Source of the DNA: Paractinoplanes polyasparticus
Lineage (GTDB): Bacteria; Actinomycetota; Actinomycetes; Mycobacteriales; Micromonosporaceae
Direction of reading: 5' to 3'
NCBI RefSeq assembly: GCF_019710575.1
Contig: NZ_JAHWFK010000013.1
Location: 124,001 to 188,000 of the forward strand
DNA length: 64,000 nt
Part shown: positions 1-7,978 of the stretch, piece by piece
How the letters are laid out: every line of letters begins with the position of its first letter
Numbering within the stretch: position 1 is the stretch's first letter
The notes under the pieces: generated by a model
The model's database searches: none
Told to the model about the DNA's origin: nothing
Seen by the model: the letters and a program-made list of their open reading frames with translations, nothing else
Translations under genes and position numbers: made by a program

Positions 1-726
1 GTGGCCGCGCTCGGCGGCCTCGCCCCGGCTGCCGTCTACGCCGTCGCGGGCCGGTTCGTCATCCTGATCCAGTTCGCCAACCAGGGCATCTCGCAGTCGG
101 TCCAGCCCCGGCTGGCCGAGGCGCTCGCCGTCGGCGACCGGCGGACCGCGAACCACCTCTACCAGACCGCGACCGGGTGGCTCGTGCTCGTGACCTGGCC
201 GATCACCCTGCTGGTGATCTTCTTCGCGCCGCTCTGGCTGCGGCTGTTCGGCGACCGGTACGCCGCCGAGGGCGCCCCCGTGGTGACCGTGCTGGCCGCC
301 GCGATGCTGGTCGCGACCGGCTGCGGCATGGTCGACATGGTGCTGGCGATGGCCGGGCGCACCTCCTGGAACCTCGTGAACGTGCTGGTCGCGCTGGCCG
401 TCACCGTCGTTCTCGACCTGCTGCTCATCCCGGCCCACGGGGCTCTGGGCGCGGCGATCGGGCTGGCCTGCGCGATGGTCGTCAACAACGTGCTGCCGCT
501 GATCCAGGTGGGGCGGTCGGCCGGGCTGCACCCGTTCGGACCGGGCACGCGGGCGGCCGCGCTGCTGTCGGTCGCCTGTTTCGGCGTACTCCCGTGGGCT
601 CTCACCACCGTGACCGGCCGGACTTTCGCCGTGCTCGCCGCCGTGCCCGTGTTTCTGGCCGGCGCCTGGCTGTTGCGCGTTCCGCTCGCACTGGGCGCGT
701 TCAAACCGAAGAGGAGGACGAGTTGA
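1..726 (+). CDS. Polysaccharide flippase (Wzx/MATE-like), C-terminal part
   Basis: This is the C-terminal 241 residues of a multi-pass membrane protein; the frame is open at the window edge, so the GTG at base 1 is probably not the true start. Alternating hydrophobic segments with short Arg-rich loops, including the AALGGLAPAAVYAVAGRF stretch and a late GALGAAIGLACAMVVNNVLP segment, resemble lipid-linked oligosaccharide flippases of the MOP superfamily. Such proteins move lipid-linked repeat units across the cytoplasmic membrane. The following methyltransferase overlaps its end by four bases, and a sulfotransferase and glycosyltransferases follow, which fits a polysaccharide cluster. A MurJ-like lipid II flippase is possible but less likely in this context. 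Confidence 0.75.
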   Translation: MAALGGLAPAAVYAVAGRFVILIQFANQGISQSVQPRLAEALAVGDRRTANHLYQTATGWLVLVTWPITLLVIFFAPLWLRLFGDRYAAEGAPVVTVLAAAMLVATGCGMVDMVLAMAGRTSWNLVNVLVALAVTVVLDLLLIPAHGALGAAIGLACAMVVNNVLPLIQVGRSAGLHPFGPGTRAAALLSVACFGVLPWALTTVTGRTFAVLAAVPVFLAGAWLLRVPLALGAFKPKRRTS

Positions 727-1457
727 CCACCGACTACACCAAGGTGTTCCAGGACAGCGATGCCGTCGAGAAGTACGAGAACATCACGTACGCGCCGGAC
801 AGCTACGCGTCGCAGATCAACGAACGGCAGCAGGACTACCTGCGCACGTTGGTGCGGCGCGAGTTCGGTCCGCTCGCGCCGGTGCAGCACGACTTCGCCT
901 GCGGCACCGGCCGGGCCATCCGCACGCTGCACGGCCTGGTGCGCGAGGCGCACGGCTACGACACGTCGGCCGAGATGATGGCCAAGGCGGCCGAGGTCGG
1001 CTCGCGGGCCACCTGGCACCAGGTGGCGGCGGAGGGGCCCGTGCCGCACCCGGAGCCGGCCGGCTTCCCGGCCATCGTGACGATGTTCCGCCTGCTGCTC
1101 AACGTGGACGAGACCGTCCGCGACCGGGCCCTGGCCTTCGCCGCCCGCGCGCTGCCCACCGCCGACTCGGGCATCCTGGTCGTCGAGAACCACGGCAACG
1201 CCGGTTCCGTACGCCATCTGCGGGCCCGCCGTCACAAGGGCGAGCGCTGGTTCGCCGAACTCTCCCACGAAGAGGTGGCCACCCTGCTCGACCGGCACGG
1301 CTTCGTGATCGTCGAGCGCCGCGGCTTCTCGATGATCACGCCGTCGCTGCACGGCAACCCGGTCGCCCGCGCGGCCGACGCGGCCATGCGCCGGATGCCG
1401 GGCAGCGACGCGTACGCCGTCAACGTTCTCTACACCGCGCGTCGTGTCCACGCGTAA
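723..1457 (+). CDS. SAM-dependent methyltransferase, class I
   Basis: About 244 residues. The TTG start at 723 is chosen because a strong Shine-Dalgarno (gaggagg) lies just upstream and it overlaps the flippase stop by four bases. Residues about 55-75 carry a class I motif (HDFACGTGRAIRTL), followed by an acidic GYDTSAEMM strand typical of the SAM ribose contact. The C-terminal half holds the usual alternating strands and helices, ending in an NVLYTARR strand. It probably methylates a sugar or a lipid-linked intermediate, given its neighbours, but the substrate cannot be read from sequence. The 3' end overlaps the next gene by 14 bases, so the two are probably translated together. Confidence 0.8.
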   Translation: MTTDYTKVFQDSDAVEKYENITYAPDSYASQINERQQDYLRTLVRREFGPLAPVQHDFACGTGRAIRTLHGLVREAHGYDTSAEMMAKAAEVGSRATWHQVAAEGPVPHPEPAGFPAIVTMFRLLLNVDETVRDRALAFAARALPTADSGILVVENHGNAGSVRHLRARRHKGERWFAELSHEEVATLLDRHGFVIVERRGFSMITPSLHGNPVARAADAAMRRMPGSDAYAVNVLYTARRVHA

Positions 1458-2451
1458 GCGTTTCGCGGCCGCGCTGATCGCGGCGGTGCTGCTGCTGGCC
1501 GGTTGCTCGTTCGGCAAGGACGAGAAGCCGGCCCCGCCGCCGCCCGCGCCCGACCTGACCCGGGCCCCGGGGGCGGTGGCCGTGAACAAGGGCCCGTTCC
1601 AGTCCGGCCCGGTCAAGGCGCCCACGCGGGGCGCGCTGTTCGGGGCGTGGATCAAGCCGGACGAGCTCACCCACGTGGGACGGCTGGCGGCGGTCGACAG
1701 CCTGCAGGCCGACCTGGGCCGGTCGCTGACCATCGTCAACACGTACCGCCGCTTCGAGCAGATGGTCGGCACCCCGTCGGACAAGGAGTTCCTGGCCCGG
1801 GGGGCGACGCTCATGGTGAGCTGGGCGACCGGCGACAACCGGTCCATCCTGGACGGCGAGCACGACGACCTCATCCGCAAGCAGGCCAAGGCCATCCGGA
1901 AGATCAGGAAGCCGGTGCTCCTGCGGATGCGCTGGGAGATGGACCGGCCCAACCTGCGCGCGACGATGTGGTCGGGTCCCGACTACATCGCGGCCTGGAA
2001 GTACGTACGCGAGATCTTCCGCCAGGAACGGGCGAAGAACGTCTCGTGGGTGTGGTGCCCGACCGCCGAGGGCTTCATCCGCGGCGACGCGCCCGCGTTC
2101 TATCCGGGCGACGACCAGGTCGACTGGACGTGCGTCGACGTCTACGCGGGCGAACGCTTCGAACCCATCGGCACCCTGATGGGCCCGTTCCTGACGTGGG
2201 CCGCGCAGCGCCCCAAGCCGATCGTCATCGGCGAGTTCGGCGTGGCCCGGGCGTGGGGCTCGGCCGGCCGGGCGGCGTGGCTCAAGGACGCGCGGCGGAC
2301 GTTCAAGGTGAACCCGCAGATCAAGGCGATCACCTACTTCGAGTCGAACCCCGAGGGCAACGGCCCGAAGAAGCAGTTCCAGCTGACCGGCGACCCCCCG
2401 GCTTTCCAGGAGCTCGAGGCGATGGTCAGGGACCCGTACTTCAATCCGTGA
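1444..2451 (+). CDS. Lipoprotein with GH26-like glycoside hydrolase domain
   Basis: 335 residues from a GTG start inside the end of the methyltransferase gene. Residues 1-22 form a lipoprotein signal with lipobox LLAGC (Cys21), followed by a Pro-rich linker. The rest reads as a (beta/alpha)8 barrel of the GH26 type: RMRWEMDRP places a candidate acid/base Glu at 165, VIGEFGV places a candidate nucleophile Glu at 264, and a SWVWCP strand lies between them. GH26 enzymes cut beta-1,4-mannans and related glycans. Its place between polysaccharide genes suggests it trims or processes the exported polymer outside the cell. Substrate is unknown, and the convergent VOC gene overlaps its 3' end by 11 bases. 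Confidence 0.72.
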   Translation: MSTRKRFAAALIAAVLLLAGCSFGKDEKPAPPPPAPDLTRAPGAVAVNKGPFQSGPVKAPTRGALFGAWIKPDELTHVGRLAAVDSLQADLGRSLTIVNTYRRFEQMVGTPSDKEFLARGATLMVSWATGDNRSILDGEHDDLIRKQAKAIRKIRKPVLLRMRWEMDRPNLRATMWSGPDYIAAWKYVREIFRQERAKNVSWVWCPTAEGFIRGDAPAFYPGDDQVDWTCVDVYAGERFEPIGTLMGPFLTWAAQRPKPIVIGEFGVARAWGSAGRAAWLKDARRTFKVNPQIKAITYFESNPEGNGPKKQFQLTGDPPAFQELEAMVRDPYFNP

Positions 2452-2806
2452 GCGGCTCGAGGAACTCGAGCCGGTTGCCATGGTCGTCCTGCGAGTAGAA
2501 CCGCCGGTGGCCCGGGAAGTGGGGATCCCACTGCACCGGGCGGCCGGCGGTCTCCAGCATCCCGGCCAACTCGTCGAGACCGTTTACGAGCACGCCCGGG
2601 TGCGCTCTCGTCTGCGGCACGAAGCTTTCGACCGGGCTGACGTGCACCTCCCAGCCCCCGCCCCGGAACCAGCAGCCGCCGCGAGCCGCCAGCACGGCCG
2701 GCTTGGCCAGCTCCGCCATCCCCAGCACGCCACCGTAGAAGGCACGGGCCTGCTCTTCCCCGCCCGGCGGGCACAGCACTTGCACGTGATGCAGACGCTC
2801 GAACAT
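2441..2806 (-). CDS. VOC-family (glyoxalase/dioxygenase-fold) protein
   Basis: 121 residues, starting with MFERLHHVQVLCPPGG and ending FYSQDDHGNRLEFLEP, the layout of a single vicinal-oxygen-chelate module pair. The early His (HHVQV) and late Glu (NRLEFLE) are where metal ligands usually sit, and an Arg-rich GHRRFYSQD strand precedes the last motif. This family includes glyoxalase I, bleomycin-binding and dioxygenase proteins; nothing here shows which activity applies. It is convergent with and overlaps the GH26-like gene by 11 bases, so no terminator separates them. Confidence 0.75.
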   Translation of the reverse strand: MFERLHHVQVLCPPGGEEQARAFYGGVLGMAELAKPAVLAARGGCWFRGGGWEVHVSPVESFVPQTRAHPGVLVNGLDELAGMLETAGRPVQWDPHFPGHRRFYSQDDHGNRLEFLEPLTD

Positions 2807-2879
2807 GCCACCTATTAAACCGTACGTACGTCTTGCTTTCCAGGCGCGACGATCTGGAGATCGCCGCTTGTCACGGGCA

Positions 2880-3692
2880 CTATTCCGGCAAGTAGGAGCG
2901 GGAGCGGGCCCGCTGGGCCGGGGCCTGGGCGAGCAGGCGCAGGGCGTACGGGGCGTCGTGGCGCAGGTAACGGCCGGCCAGGCGGCGGGGCTCGGTGCCG
3001 AGGCGGTGGGCCCATTCGAGGCCGGTGCGCTGCATCCAGCGAGGGGCGCGCTCGATGTCGCCGGCCACGAAGTTGACCGCCGCGCCGCAGCCCAGGAACC
3101 AGGCCTGGGGCAGGCCGGCCCGCAACCGCGTGATCATGCGCTCCTGCTTGGGATAGCCCAGCCCGACGAAGACCAGGTCGGGGCGGGCGTCGACGACCTT
3201 CGCGCAGAAGTCGCCGTACGCCAGCGGGTCCCGGTCGAATCCGAACGGCGGGCAGGCCGTGCCGGCCAGGCGCAGGCCCGGATATGCGGCGAGGAGCTTG
3301 TCGGCGGCTCGGGTGGCACCGTCCGGAGTGGAGTCGTCGGTGGCGGGGACGCCGCCGAGCACGTAGATCGAGCGGCCGTCGAGGCCCAGACCGGCCGACA
3401 GCGAATGGATGAGGCTGCTGCCCGCCACGCGTTCGGGCAGCGGTGACCCGCTCAGCCTGCTCGCCCAGACCAGCGGCATGCCGTCGGCGACGATCAGGTC
3501 GGCGTCGGCCAGGTGGCGACGGCACTCGTCGTCGCGCTGGGCGCGGCGCAGGATGTCGACGTTCGGCGTGAGGATGCGCCCGCCCCGGCCGTGCGCGAGC
3601 GCGTCCCGGACGACAGCCACCACCTCGGCCTCGGTGATCCGGTCGATCCCGGTTCCGTCGAGCTGGACCCGGTCGAATGCATCGACTGGCAC
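2880..3692 (-). CDS. WecG/TagA/CpsF-family glycosyltransferase (GT26)
   Basis: 270 residues from GTG with a clear Shine-Dalgarno (ggagg) six bases upstream. Diagnostic family motifs are visible in order: RILTPNVDIL near residue 40, VADGMPLVWASRL with its Asp near 70, YVLGGVP near 110, DLVFVGLGYPKQERMI near 175, and FLGCGAAVNFVAGDIERAP near 200. GT26 enzymes add N-acetylmannosaminuronic acid, ManNAc or related sugars to a lipid-linked acceptor at the inner face of the membrane. It is divergent from the sulfotransferase gene with about 63 bases between them. It probably builds part of the cluster's polysaccharide; the exact sugar donor is unknown. Confidence 0.88.
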   Translation of the reverse strand: MPVDAFDRVQLDGTGIDRITEAEVVAVVRDALAHGRGGRILTPNVDILRRAQRDDECRRHLADADLIVADGMPLVWASRLSGSPLPERVAGSSLIHSLSAGLGLDGRSIYVLGGVPATDDSTPDGATRAADKLLAAYPGLRLAGTACPPFGFDRDPLAYGDFCAKVVDARPDLVFVGLGYPKQERMITRLRAGLPQAWFLGCGAAVNFVAGDIERAPRWMQRTGLEWAHRLGTEPRRLAGRYLRHDAPYALRLLAQAPAQRARSRSYLPE

Positions 3693-3716
3693 TTCGACGC
3701 CTCCTTCACTGTTGTT

Positions 3717-3742
3717 GGCTCGTTATACGAGCGAAACGAGCG
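3717..3742. promoter_or_regulatory. Near-palindrome in divergent intergenic region
   Basis: In the 63-base gap between the divergent GT26 and sulfotransferase genes, GCTCGTTATACGAGC (3718-3732) is an interrupted palindrome, followed by another half-site ACGAGC (3736-3741). It is unusually AT-rich for this genome at its centre and overlaps where promoters for both genes must lie. It could be an operator for a shared regulator; no regulator is identified. Confidence 0.35.
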
Positions 3743-3755
3743 AAGGTGGGCCAAA

Positions 3756-4688
3756 GTGGCACGAGTGCTATTTCTGGGTGGATTAGGACGAAGCGGAACA
3801 ACGCTCGTCGAGCGCCTGCTAGGCGAGCTGCCCGGCGTGTGCGCACTCGGCGAAATCGTGCACCTGTGGCAGCGCGACATCCGCGACGACGAGCGCTGCG
3901 GCTGCGGCGCCCGCTTCTCGGCCTGCACGTTCTGGCGCCGGGTCGGGCAGTACGCGTTCGGCGGCTGGCACAACGTCGACGTCGACCGGGTGCACGCGCT
4001 GCGCGACGCCGTCGAGCGCACCCGGCACATCCCCCGGCTGGCCACCGCCGTCGAGGCGCCCGACGAGGTGCACGAATACGCGCATTTCTACGCACGGGTG
4101 TACGCCGCCGCGGCGGAGGTCGCCGGCGCGCGGGTGGTGGTCGACTCGTCCAAGCACTCGGCGCTGGCCCACGTGCTGCGGTGGGCGCCCGACATCGATC
4201 TGCGCGTGGTGCACGTGGTGCGCGATGCCCGCGGAGTGGCGTACTCCTGGACCAAGACGGTGACCCGGCCCGAGACCGACGGCGCCGACGAGATGACCCG
4301 CTACTCGCCCGGGCGCTCGGCACTGTTGTGGAACGCTCACAACGCCGCTTTCGGACTACTCGCGAAGCGCGGCGTGGCTGTGCACCGGCTGCGCTACGAG
4401 GAGTTCCTGGCCCACCCGCGGGCGGCGCTGTTGTCCGTCGGCGACTTCGCCGGGCTGCGGGTTCAGCCCGAGGATCTGGCGTTCCTGGGCGACGGTTACG
4501 CCGACCTGAAGGTCGGGCACAGCGCGGCCGGCAACCCGATGCGGTTCACCGTCGGCCGGCTGCCGCTGCGCCGCGACGACGCCTGGAAACGCTCACTGCC
4601 CCGCAATCAGCGGCGCCTGGTCGGCACGGTCTGCGCTCCCATGCTGCGGGCCTACGGATACCCGCTCTCAGTAGAGGAGTCTCGATGA
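3756..4688 (+). CDS. Sulfotransferase-family protein (PAPS-dependent)
   Basis: 310 residues. The GTG at 3756 is chosen because aaggtggg lies just upstream and the product then begins directly at the first beta strand. The 5'-phosphosulfate-binding loop is VLFLGGLGRSGTTLVERLL (residues about 4-22), and the 3'-phosphate site is VVVDSSKHSALA with a later VHVVRDARGVAYSW motif. A cluster of Cys (CGCGARFSACTFW) near residue 50 is typical of this actinobacterial subfamily. It would transfer sulfate from PAPS to a sugar or lipid. It overlaps the GT2 gene (ATGA), pointing to coupled synthesis of a possibly sulfated glycan. Confidence 0.82.
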   Translation: MARVLFLGGLGRSGTTLVERLLGELPGVCALGEIVHLWQRDIRDDERCGCGARFSACTFWRRVGQYAFGGWHNVDVDRVHALRDAVERTRHIPRLATAVEAPDEVHEYAHFYARVYAAAAEVAGARVVVDSSKHSALAHVLRWAPDIDLRVVHVVRDARGVAYSWTKTVTRPETDGADEMTRYSPGRSALLWNAHNAAFGLLAKRGVAVHRLRYEEFLAHPRAALLSVGDFAGLRVQPEDLAFLGDGYADLKVGHSAAGNPMRFTVGRLPLRRDDAWKRSLPRNQRRLVGTVCAPMLRAYGYPLSVEESR

Positions 4689-5599
4689 ACTGGCCGTCCG
4701 TCGGCGTCGTCATCCCCACCCGCAACCGTCCCGAACTGGTCCGCAAGGCGATCGGCGCGGTCCGCGACCAGCGCTACCCGGGCGAGGTCAAGGTGCTGGT
4801 GGTCTATGACCAGACCGAGCCCGACTACCTGCTCGCCTCGACCGGGGACGTGCAGGTGCTGGTGCTCACCAACTGGCGCACGTCGGGTCTGGCCGGCGCG
4901 CGCAACACCGGCATCCTGGCTCTCGACACCGAGTTCGTGGCGTTCTGCGACGACGACGACCAGTGGCAGCCGGACAAGCTCCGCCGCCAGGTCGCGGCGC
5001 TGATGGCCGAGCCCGACGCCGAGTTCGCGACGTGTGCGATCGAGGTCGAGTACGACGGCAAGTGCACACCACGGTTGGCCGGCCGGTCCCGGGTCACCGT
5101 CGACGACCTCGCCCGGTCCCGGATGGCCATGCTGCACTCGTCGTCGTTCCTGATCCGCCGGGCGGCGCTCGACAACGACGCGATCGGCCTGGTCGCCGAG
5201 GACGCCCCGGGCAGCCAGAACGAGGACTGGGACCTGCTGCTGCGGGCCGCCCGCCGGGCCCCGATCGTGCACCTGGACGAGCCGCTCGTGCGCGTCCTCT
5301 GGGGCCGCACCTCGCACTACGCGTACGAGTACGCCACCAAGATCAGCTCCCTGCGCTGGATGATGCAACGGCACCCCGAGATCAGCGGCTGCCGCCCCGG
5401 GGCGGCCCGCGTCTACGGTCAGCTGGCCTGCTGGTCGGCCGCCACCGGCAACCGCAGTCAGGCGTGGCAGTTCAGCAAGGAGGCCGTGCGGGCGAATTGG
5501 AAGGAACCTCGCACCGCGATCGCCCTTGCGGCGATGACCGGAGCAGTGAAGGTTGAGAACGTTCTCTCAGCTCTCCACAAGCGCGGACGCGGGATCTAA
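4685..5599 (+). CDS. Glycosyltransferase family 2
   Basis: 304 residues from an ATG overlapping the sulfotransferase stop (ATGA). The N-terminus VGVVIPTRNRPELVRKAI is the nucleotide-sugar binding start of a GT-A fold; GLAGARNTGIL near residue 75 and FVAFCDDDDQWQPDKL near residue 95 give the DxD metal site. QNEDWDLLLRAA near residue 180 supplies the acidic ED pair expected near the acceptor site. No membrane segments are seen, so it acts at the cytoplasmic face. It probably extends the lipid-linked repeat unit; donor and acceptor are not predictable. It is the last gene of the polysaccharide block in this window. Confidence 0.87.
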   Translation: MNWPSVGVVIPTRNRPELVRKAIGAVRDQRYPGEVKVLVVYDQTEPDYLLASTGDVQVLVLTNWRTSGLAGARNTGILALDTEFVAFCDDDDQWQPDKLRRQVAALMAEPDAEFATCAIEVEYDGKCTPRLAGRSRVTVDDLARSRMAMLHSSSFLIRRAALDNDAIGLVAEDAPGSQNEDWDLLLRAARRAPIVHLDEPLVRVLWGRTSHYAYEYATKISSLRWMMQRHPEISGCRPGAARVYGQLACWSAATGNRSQAWQFSKEAVRANWKEPRTAIALAAMTGAVKVENVLSALHKRGRGI

Positions 5600-5692
5600 C
5601 GGATACGCCACTCCGCTCTTTCGGTCACGCCTACTCACAAGGTAGTGTTCGGGCGTGTTCGAATTAGTGCGGTTCCCGGCGGCGGTCCGCTG

Positions 5693-6469
5693 ATGCTCGC
5701 GCAGCAGCGACAGGCCGCGATCCTTGACCGAGTCCGGGCCGCCGGCGGCGTCCGGGTGAGCGAGCTCGCCTCGGAATACGGCGTCTCCGACATGACCATC
5801 CGCCGCGACCTCGAGTCCCTGGCCGACCGGGGCCTGCTGGCGAAGGTACACGGCGGCGCCACCACCGTGAGCCCGGGCTCGGCCCACGAGCCCGGCTTCG
5901 CGGCCAAGAGTGTGCGCCAGCGTGACGAGAAGGCGGCCATGGCGATGCGCGCGGCCGCGCTCGTCTCCCCGGGCGACGCCATCGCGCTGTCGGCCGGCAC
6001 GACCACCGCCGGCCTCGCCCAGCGCCTGGTCGACGTGCCCTCGCTGACCGTGGTGACCAACTCGATCCCGGTCGCCGACATCTTCTACCGCGCCGGCCGG
6101 CCCGACCAGACCGTGGTGTTGACCGGTGGCACCCGCACGCCCTCCGACGCCCTCGTCGGCCCGGTCGCGGTGGCCGCGATCGGCACGCTGCACCTCGACA
6201 TGCTCTTCCTCGGCGTGCACGGCATGAGCGAACGCGCCGGCTACACGACCCCCAATCTCATGGAGGCCGACGTCAACCGGGCCCTCGTCGAGGCGGCCGA
6301 GCGCCTCGTCGTGCTGGCCGACCACACCAAATGGGGCACGGTCGGCATCTCCTCGATCGTCCCGCTCGACCGTGCGGACGTACTGATCACCGATGACGGG
6401 CTGGACGAGCCGGCCCGCGCACTTCTGTCCGAGACGGTTCGAGACCTTGTTGTGGTGACTGCGCAATGA
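5693..6469 (+). CDS. DeoR/GlpR-family transcriptional regulator
   Basis: 258 residues from the ATG at 5693 (MLAQQRQAAILDRV), the usual family start; an upstream GTG at 5645 is possible. Residues 5-60 form a DeoR winged helix-turn-helix (VSELASEYGVSDMTIRRDLESL). The remainder is the DeoR C-terminal sugar-phosphate sensor domain, with LSAGTTT near residue 100, VVTNSIPVA, LTGGTRTPSDALVGP and a LADHTKWG motif. Family members repress sugar catabolic operons until a phosphorylated sugar binds. It overlaps galT (ATGA), so it most likely controls galactose use, including its own operon. Confidence 0.88.
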   Translation: MLAQQRQAAILDRVRAAGGVRVSELASEYGVSDMTIRRDLESLADRGLLAKVHGGATTVSPGSAHEPGFAAKSVRQRDEKAAMAMRAAALVSPGDAIALSAGTTTAGLAQRLVDVPSLTVVTNSIPVADIFYRAGRPDQTVVLTGGTRTPSDALVGPVAVAAIGTLHLDMLFLGVHGMSERAGYTTPNLMEADVNRALVEAAERLVVLADHTKWGTVGISSIVPLDRADVLITDDGLDEPARALLSETVRDLVVVTAQ

Positions 6470-7554
6470 CCTTCAAGAGCCGCGAGGCGATCCGCCTGTC
6501 CGACGGGCGCGAGCTGATCTATTTCAACGAGGAGCCGGCCGACTGGGCGACCTACCCCGACGCCCGGCGCCTGCCGCCTCCGCCGCCCACCTCGCAGCTC
6601 CGGTACGACCCGCTGATCGACGAATGGGTGGCCGTCGCCGCGCACCGCCAGACCCGCACGTTCATGCCGCCGGCTGACGCCTGCCCGCTGTGTGCGACCA
6701 AGTCGACGTTCGCCGGCGAGATCCCGGCCCCCGACTACGACGTGGTCGTCTTCGAGAATCAGTTCCCGTCCTTCAGCGACCGCGTTCAAGAGGGCGAGAT
6801 CACCGAGGTCACGGGCCTGGTTCCGGTACGGCCGGGGATCGGCCGGTGCGAGGTCGTGTGCTTCACCAGCGACCACAACAGCTCGTTCGTCGAGCTGCCG
6901 CCCTCGCGGGTGCGCACCGTCATCGACGCGCTGGCCGACCGCACCGCCGAGATGTCGCGTCTGCCCGGCGTTGAGCAGGTCTTCCCGTTCGAGAACCGCG
7001 GCGTCGAGATCGGCGTGACCCTGCAGCACCCGCACGGGCAGATCTACGCCTTCCCGACCGTGCCGCCGCGCACCAGGCTGATGCTGGCCGCGGCCGGACG
7101 CTACCTCGCCCGTACGGGAAATGATCTCTACACCGACGTGCTGGCAGCCGAGCGGGCCGACGGCAACCGGGTGGTCGGCTCCAACGAGCACTGGACGGCG
7201 TACGTGCCCGCCGCCGCGCGCTGGCCGTTCGAGGTGCATCTGGCCCCGCACCGCAAGGTGCCCGACCTGCCCGCGCTCTCCGACCAGGAACGCGACGCGT
7301 TCGGGCCGCTCTACCTCGACCTGCTGCGCCGCTTCGACGGCCTGTTCGGCCGGCCGATGCCGTACATCTCGGCCTGGCACCAGGCGGTGGTCGGCGCGGG
7401 CCGCGAGCTGGGCTACCTGCACCTACAGCTGTTCAGCATCCGCCGCGCCGCCGACAAGCTGAAGTACCTGGCCGGCTCCGAGTCCGCAATGGGCTTCTTC
7501 GTGAACGACATAGTCCCCGAAAAAGCCGCCCAACTACTCCGCGAAGCAGCCTGA
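6466..7554 (+). CDS. galT: Galactose-1-phosphate uridylyltransferase
   Basis: 362 residues starting at the ATG that overlaps the regulator stop. It catalyses UDP-glucose + Gal-1-P to UDP-galactose + Glc-1-P in the Leloir pathway, in the cytoplasm. Zinc-site Cys residues appear as CPLC near residue 73, the uridylylated-His motif is LQHPHGQIYAFP near residue 185, and NEHWTAYVPAAARWPFEVHLAPHR follows in pieces with the second HxH-like region. Length fits family I GalT. galK and galE are not in the window, since icd is convergent downstream; they are presumably elsewhere or further regulated. Confidence 0.93.
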   Translation: MTFKSREAIRLSDGRELIYFNEEPADWATYPDARRLPPPPPTSQLRYDPLIDEWVAVAAHRQTRTFMPPADACPLCATKSTFAGEIPAPDYDVVVFENQFPSFSDRVQEGEITEVTGLVPVRPGIGRCEVVCFTSDHNSSFVELPPSRVRTVIDALADRTAEMSRLPGVEQVFPFENRGVEIGVTLQHPHGQIYAFPTVPPRTRLMLAAAGRYLARTGNDLYTDVLAAERADGNRVVGSNEHWTAYVPAAARWPFEVHLAPHRKVPDLPALSDQERDAFGPLYLDLLRRFDGLFGRPMPYISAWHQAVVGAGRELGYLHLQLFSIRRAADKLKYLAGSESAMGFFVNDIVPEKAAQLLREAA

Positions 7555-7591
7555 CCCACCCCCCATCCCCCACCCCTTCCCCAACCAAGTC

Positions 7592-7689
7592 GCACTTCGC
7601 CCCGTCGACGTCGAGGACGCCGAAAAGTGCTAGGCGAAGCCGAGGTGCTTTTCGGTGTCCTCGACGTCGACCTCCCAGGGGCGAAGTGC
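7592..7689. repeat. 98-base imperfect inverted repeat
   Basis: The left arm (7592-7630) begins gcacttcgccccgtcgacg and ends gaaaagtgc; the right arm (about 7645-7689) is nearly its reverse complement, with one mismatch and about seven extra bases (ctcccag) near the outer end. The arms enclose about 14 bases. Transcribed from either side it would form a very long hairpin between the convergent galT and icd genes. It could be a terminator-like structure or a remnant of a small mobile repeat. Confidence 0.7.
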
Positions 7690-7703
7690 CCGCCGAGCAG
7701 AGC

Positions 7704-7737
7704 GAGGCCATAAGCACAGCGAGGCCATAAGCACAGC
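7704..7737. repeat. 17-base tandem duplication
   Basis: gaggccataagcacagc occurs twice back to back (7704-7720 and 7721-7737), immediately after the long inverted repeat. The exact identity of the two copies suggests a recent duplication. Confidence 0.85.
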
Positions 7738-7935
7738 GGGAGGCTCGGGACAGAGCCCCCCGCAGGGGAAGGGGACGGGCAGCCGTCGAGAGAACCGGTC
7801 GGCGCCCGGGACAAGGCGGCCGGACCGGCGGGCGACCCCTCGGCGCGCGACCGTCATCCGTTCTGCCATGAAGAACGACGCGGGTAACCACTGGTTACGG
7901 AATCAAACATGCGAACTGACGCATGTCTGCGGGAC

Positions 7936-7968
7936 GAAAAAGGCCGCCGGTCGCTGACCGGCGGCCTT
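7936..7968 (-). terminator. Intrinsic terminator of icd
   Basis: A perfect 11-bp stem (ggccgccggtc 7942-7952 with gaccggcggcc 7956-7966) has a three-base loop. On the minus strand it is followed by TTTTTCG, and it lies a dozen bases after the icd stop. Confidence 0.88.
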
Positions 7969-7978
7969 CCCGTGAAGA

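Larger units (their letters stand above)
7555..7978. other. 424-base gap with repeats between galT and icd
   Basis: No convincing gene. It starts with a C-rich tract (7555-7590), then a long inverted repeat (7592-7689), a 17-base tandem repeat (7704-7737), about 200 bases without visible structure, and the icd terminator. Short open frames here have no ribosome site and low-complexity Arg/Ser-rich translations. Confidence 0.6.

Noticed and set aside
159..1952. 597-codon open frame on the minus strand across the start of the window
   Set aside because: It runs antisense to three well-supported genes, is Arg/Ser/Ala-rich low complexity and has no ribosome site. It is a by-product of GC-rich codons.
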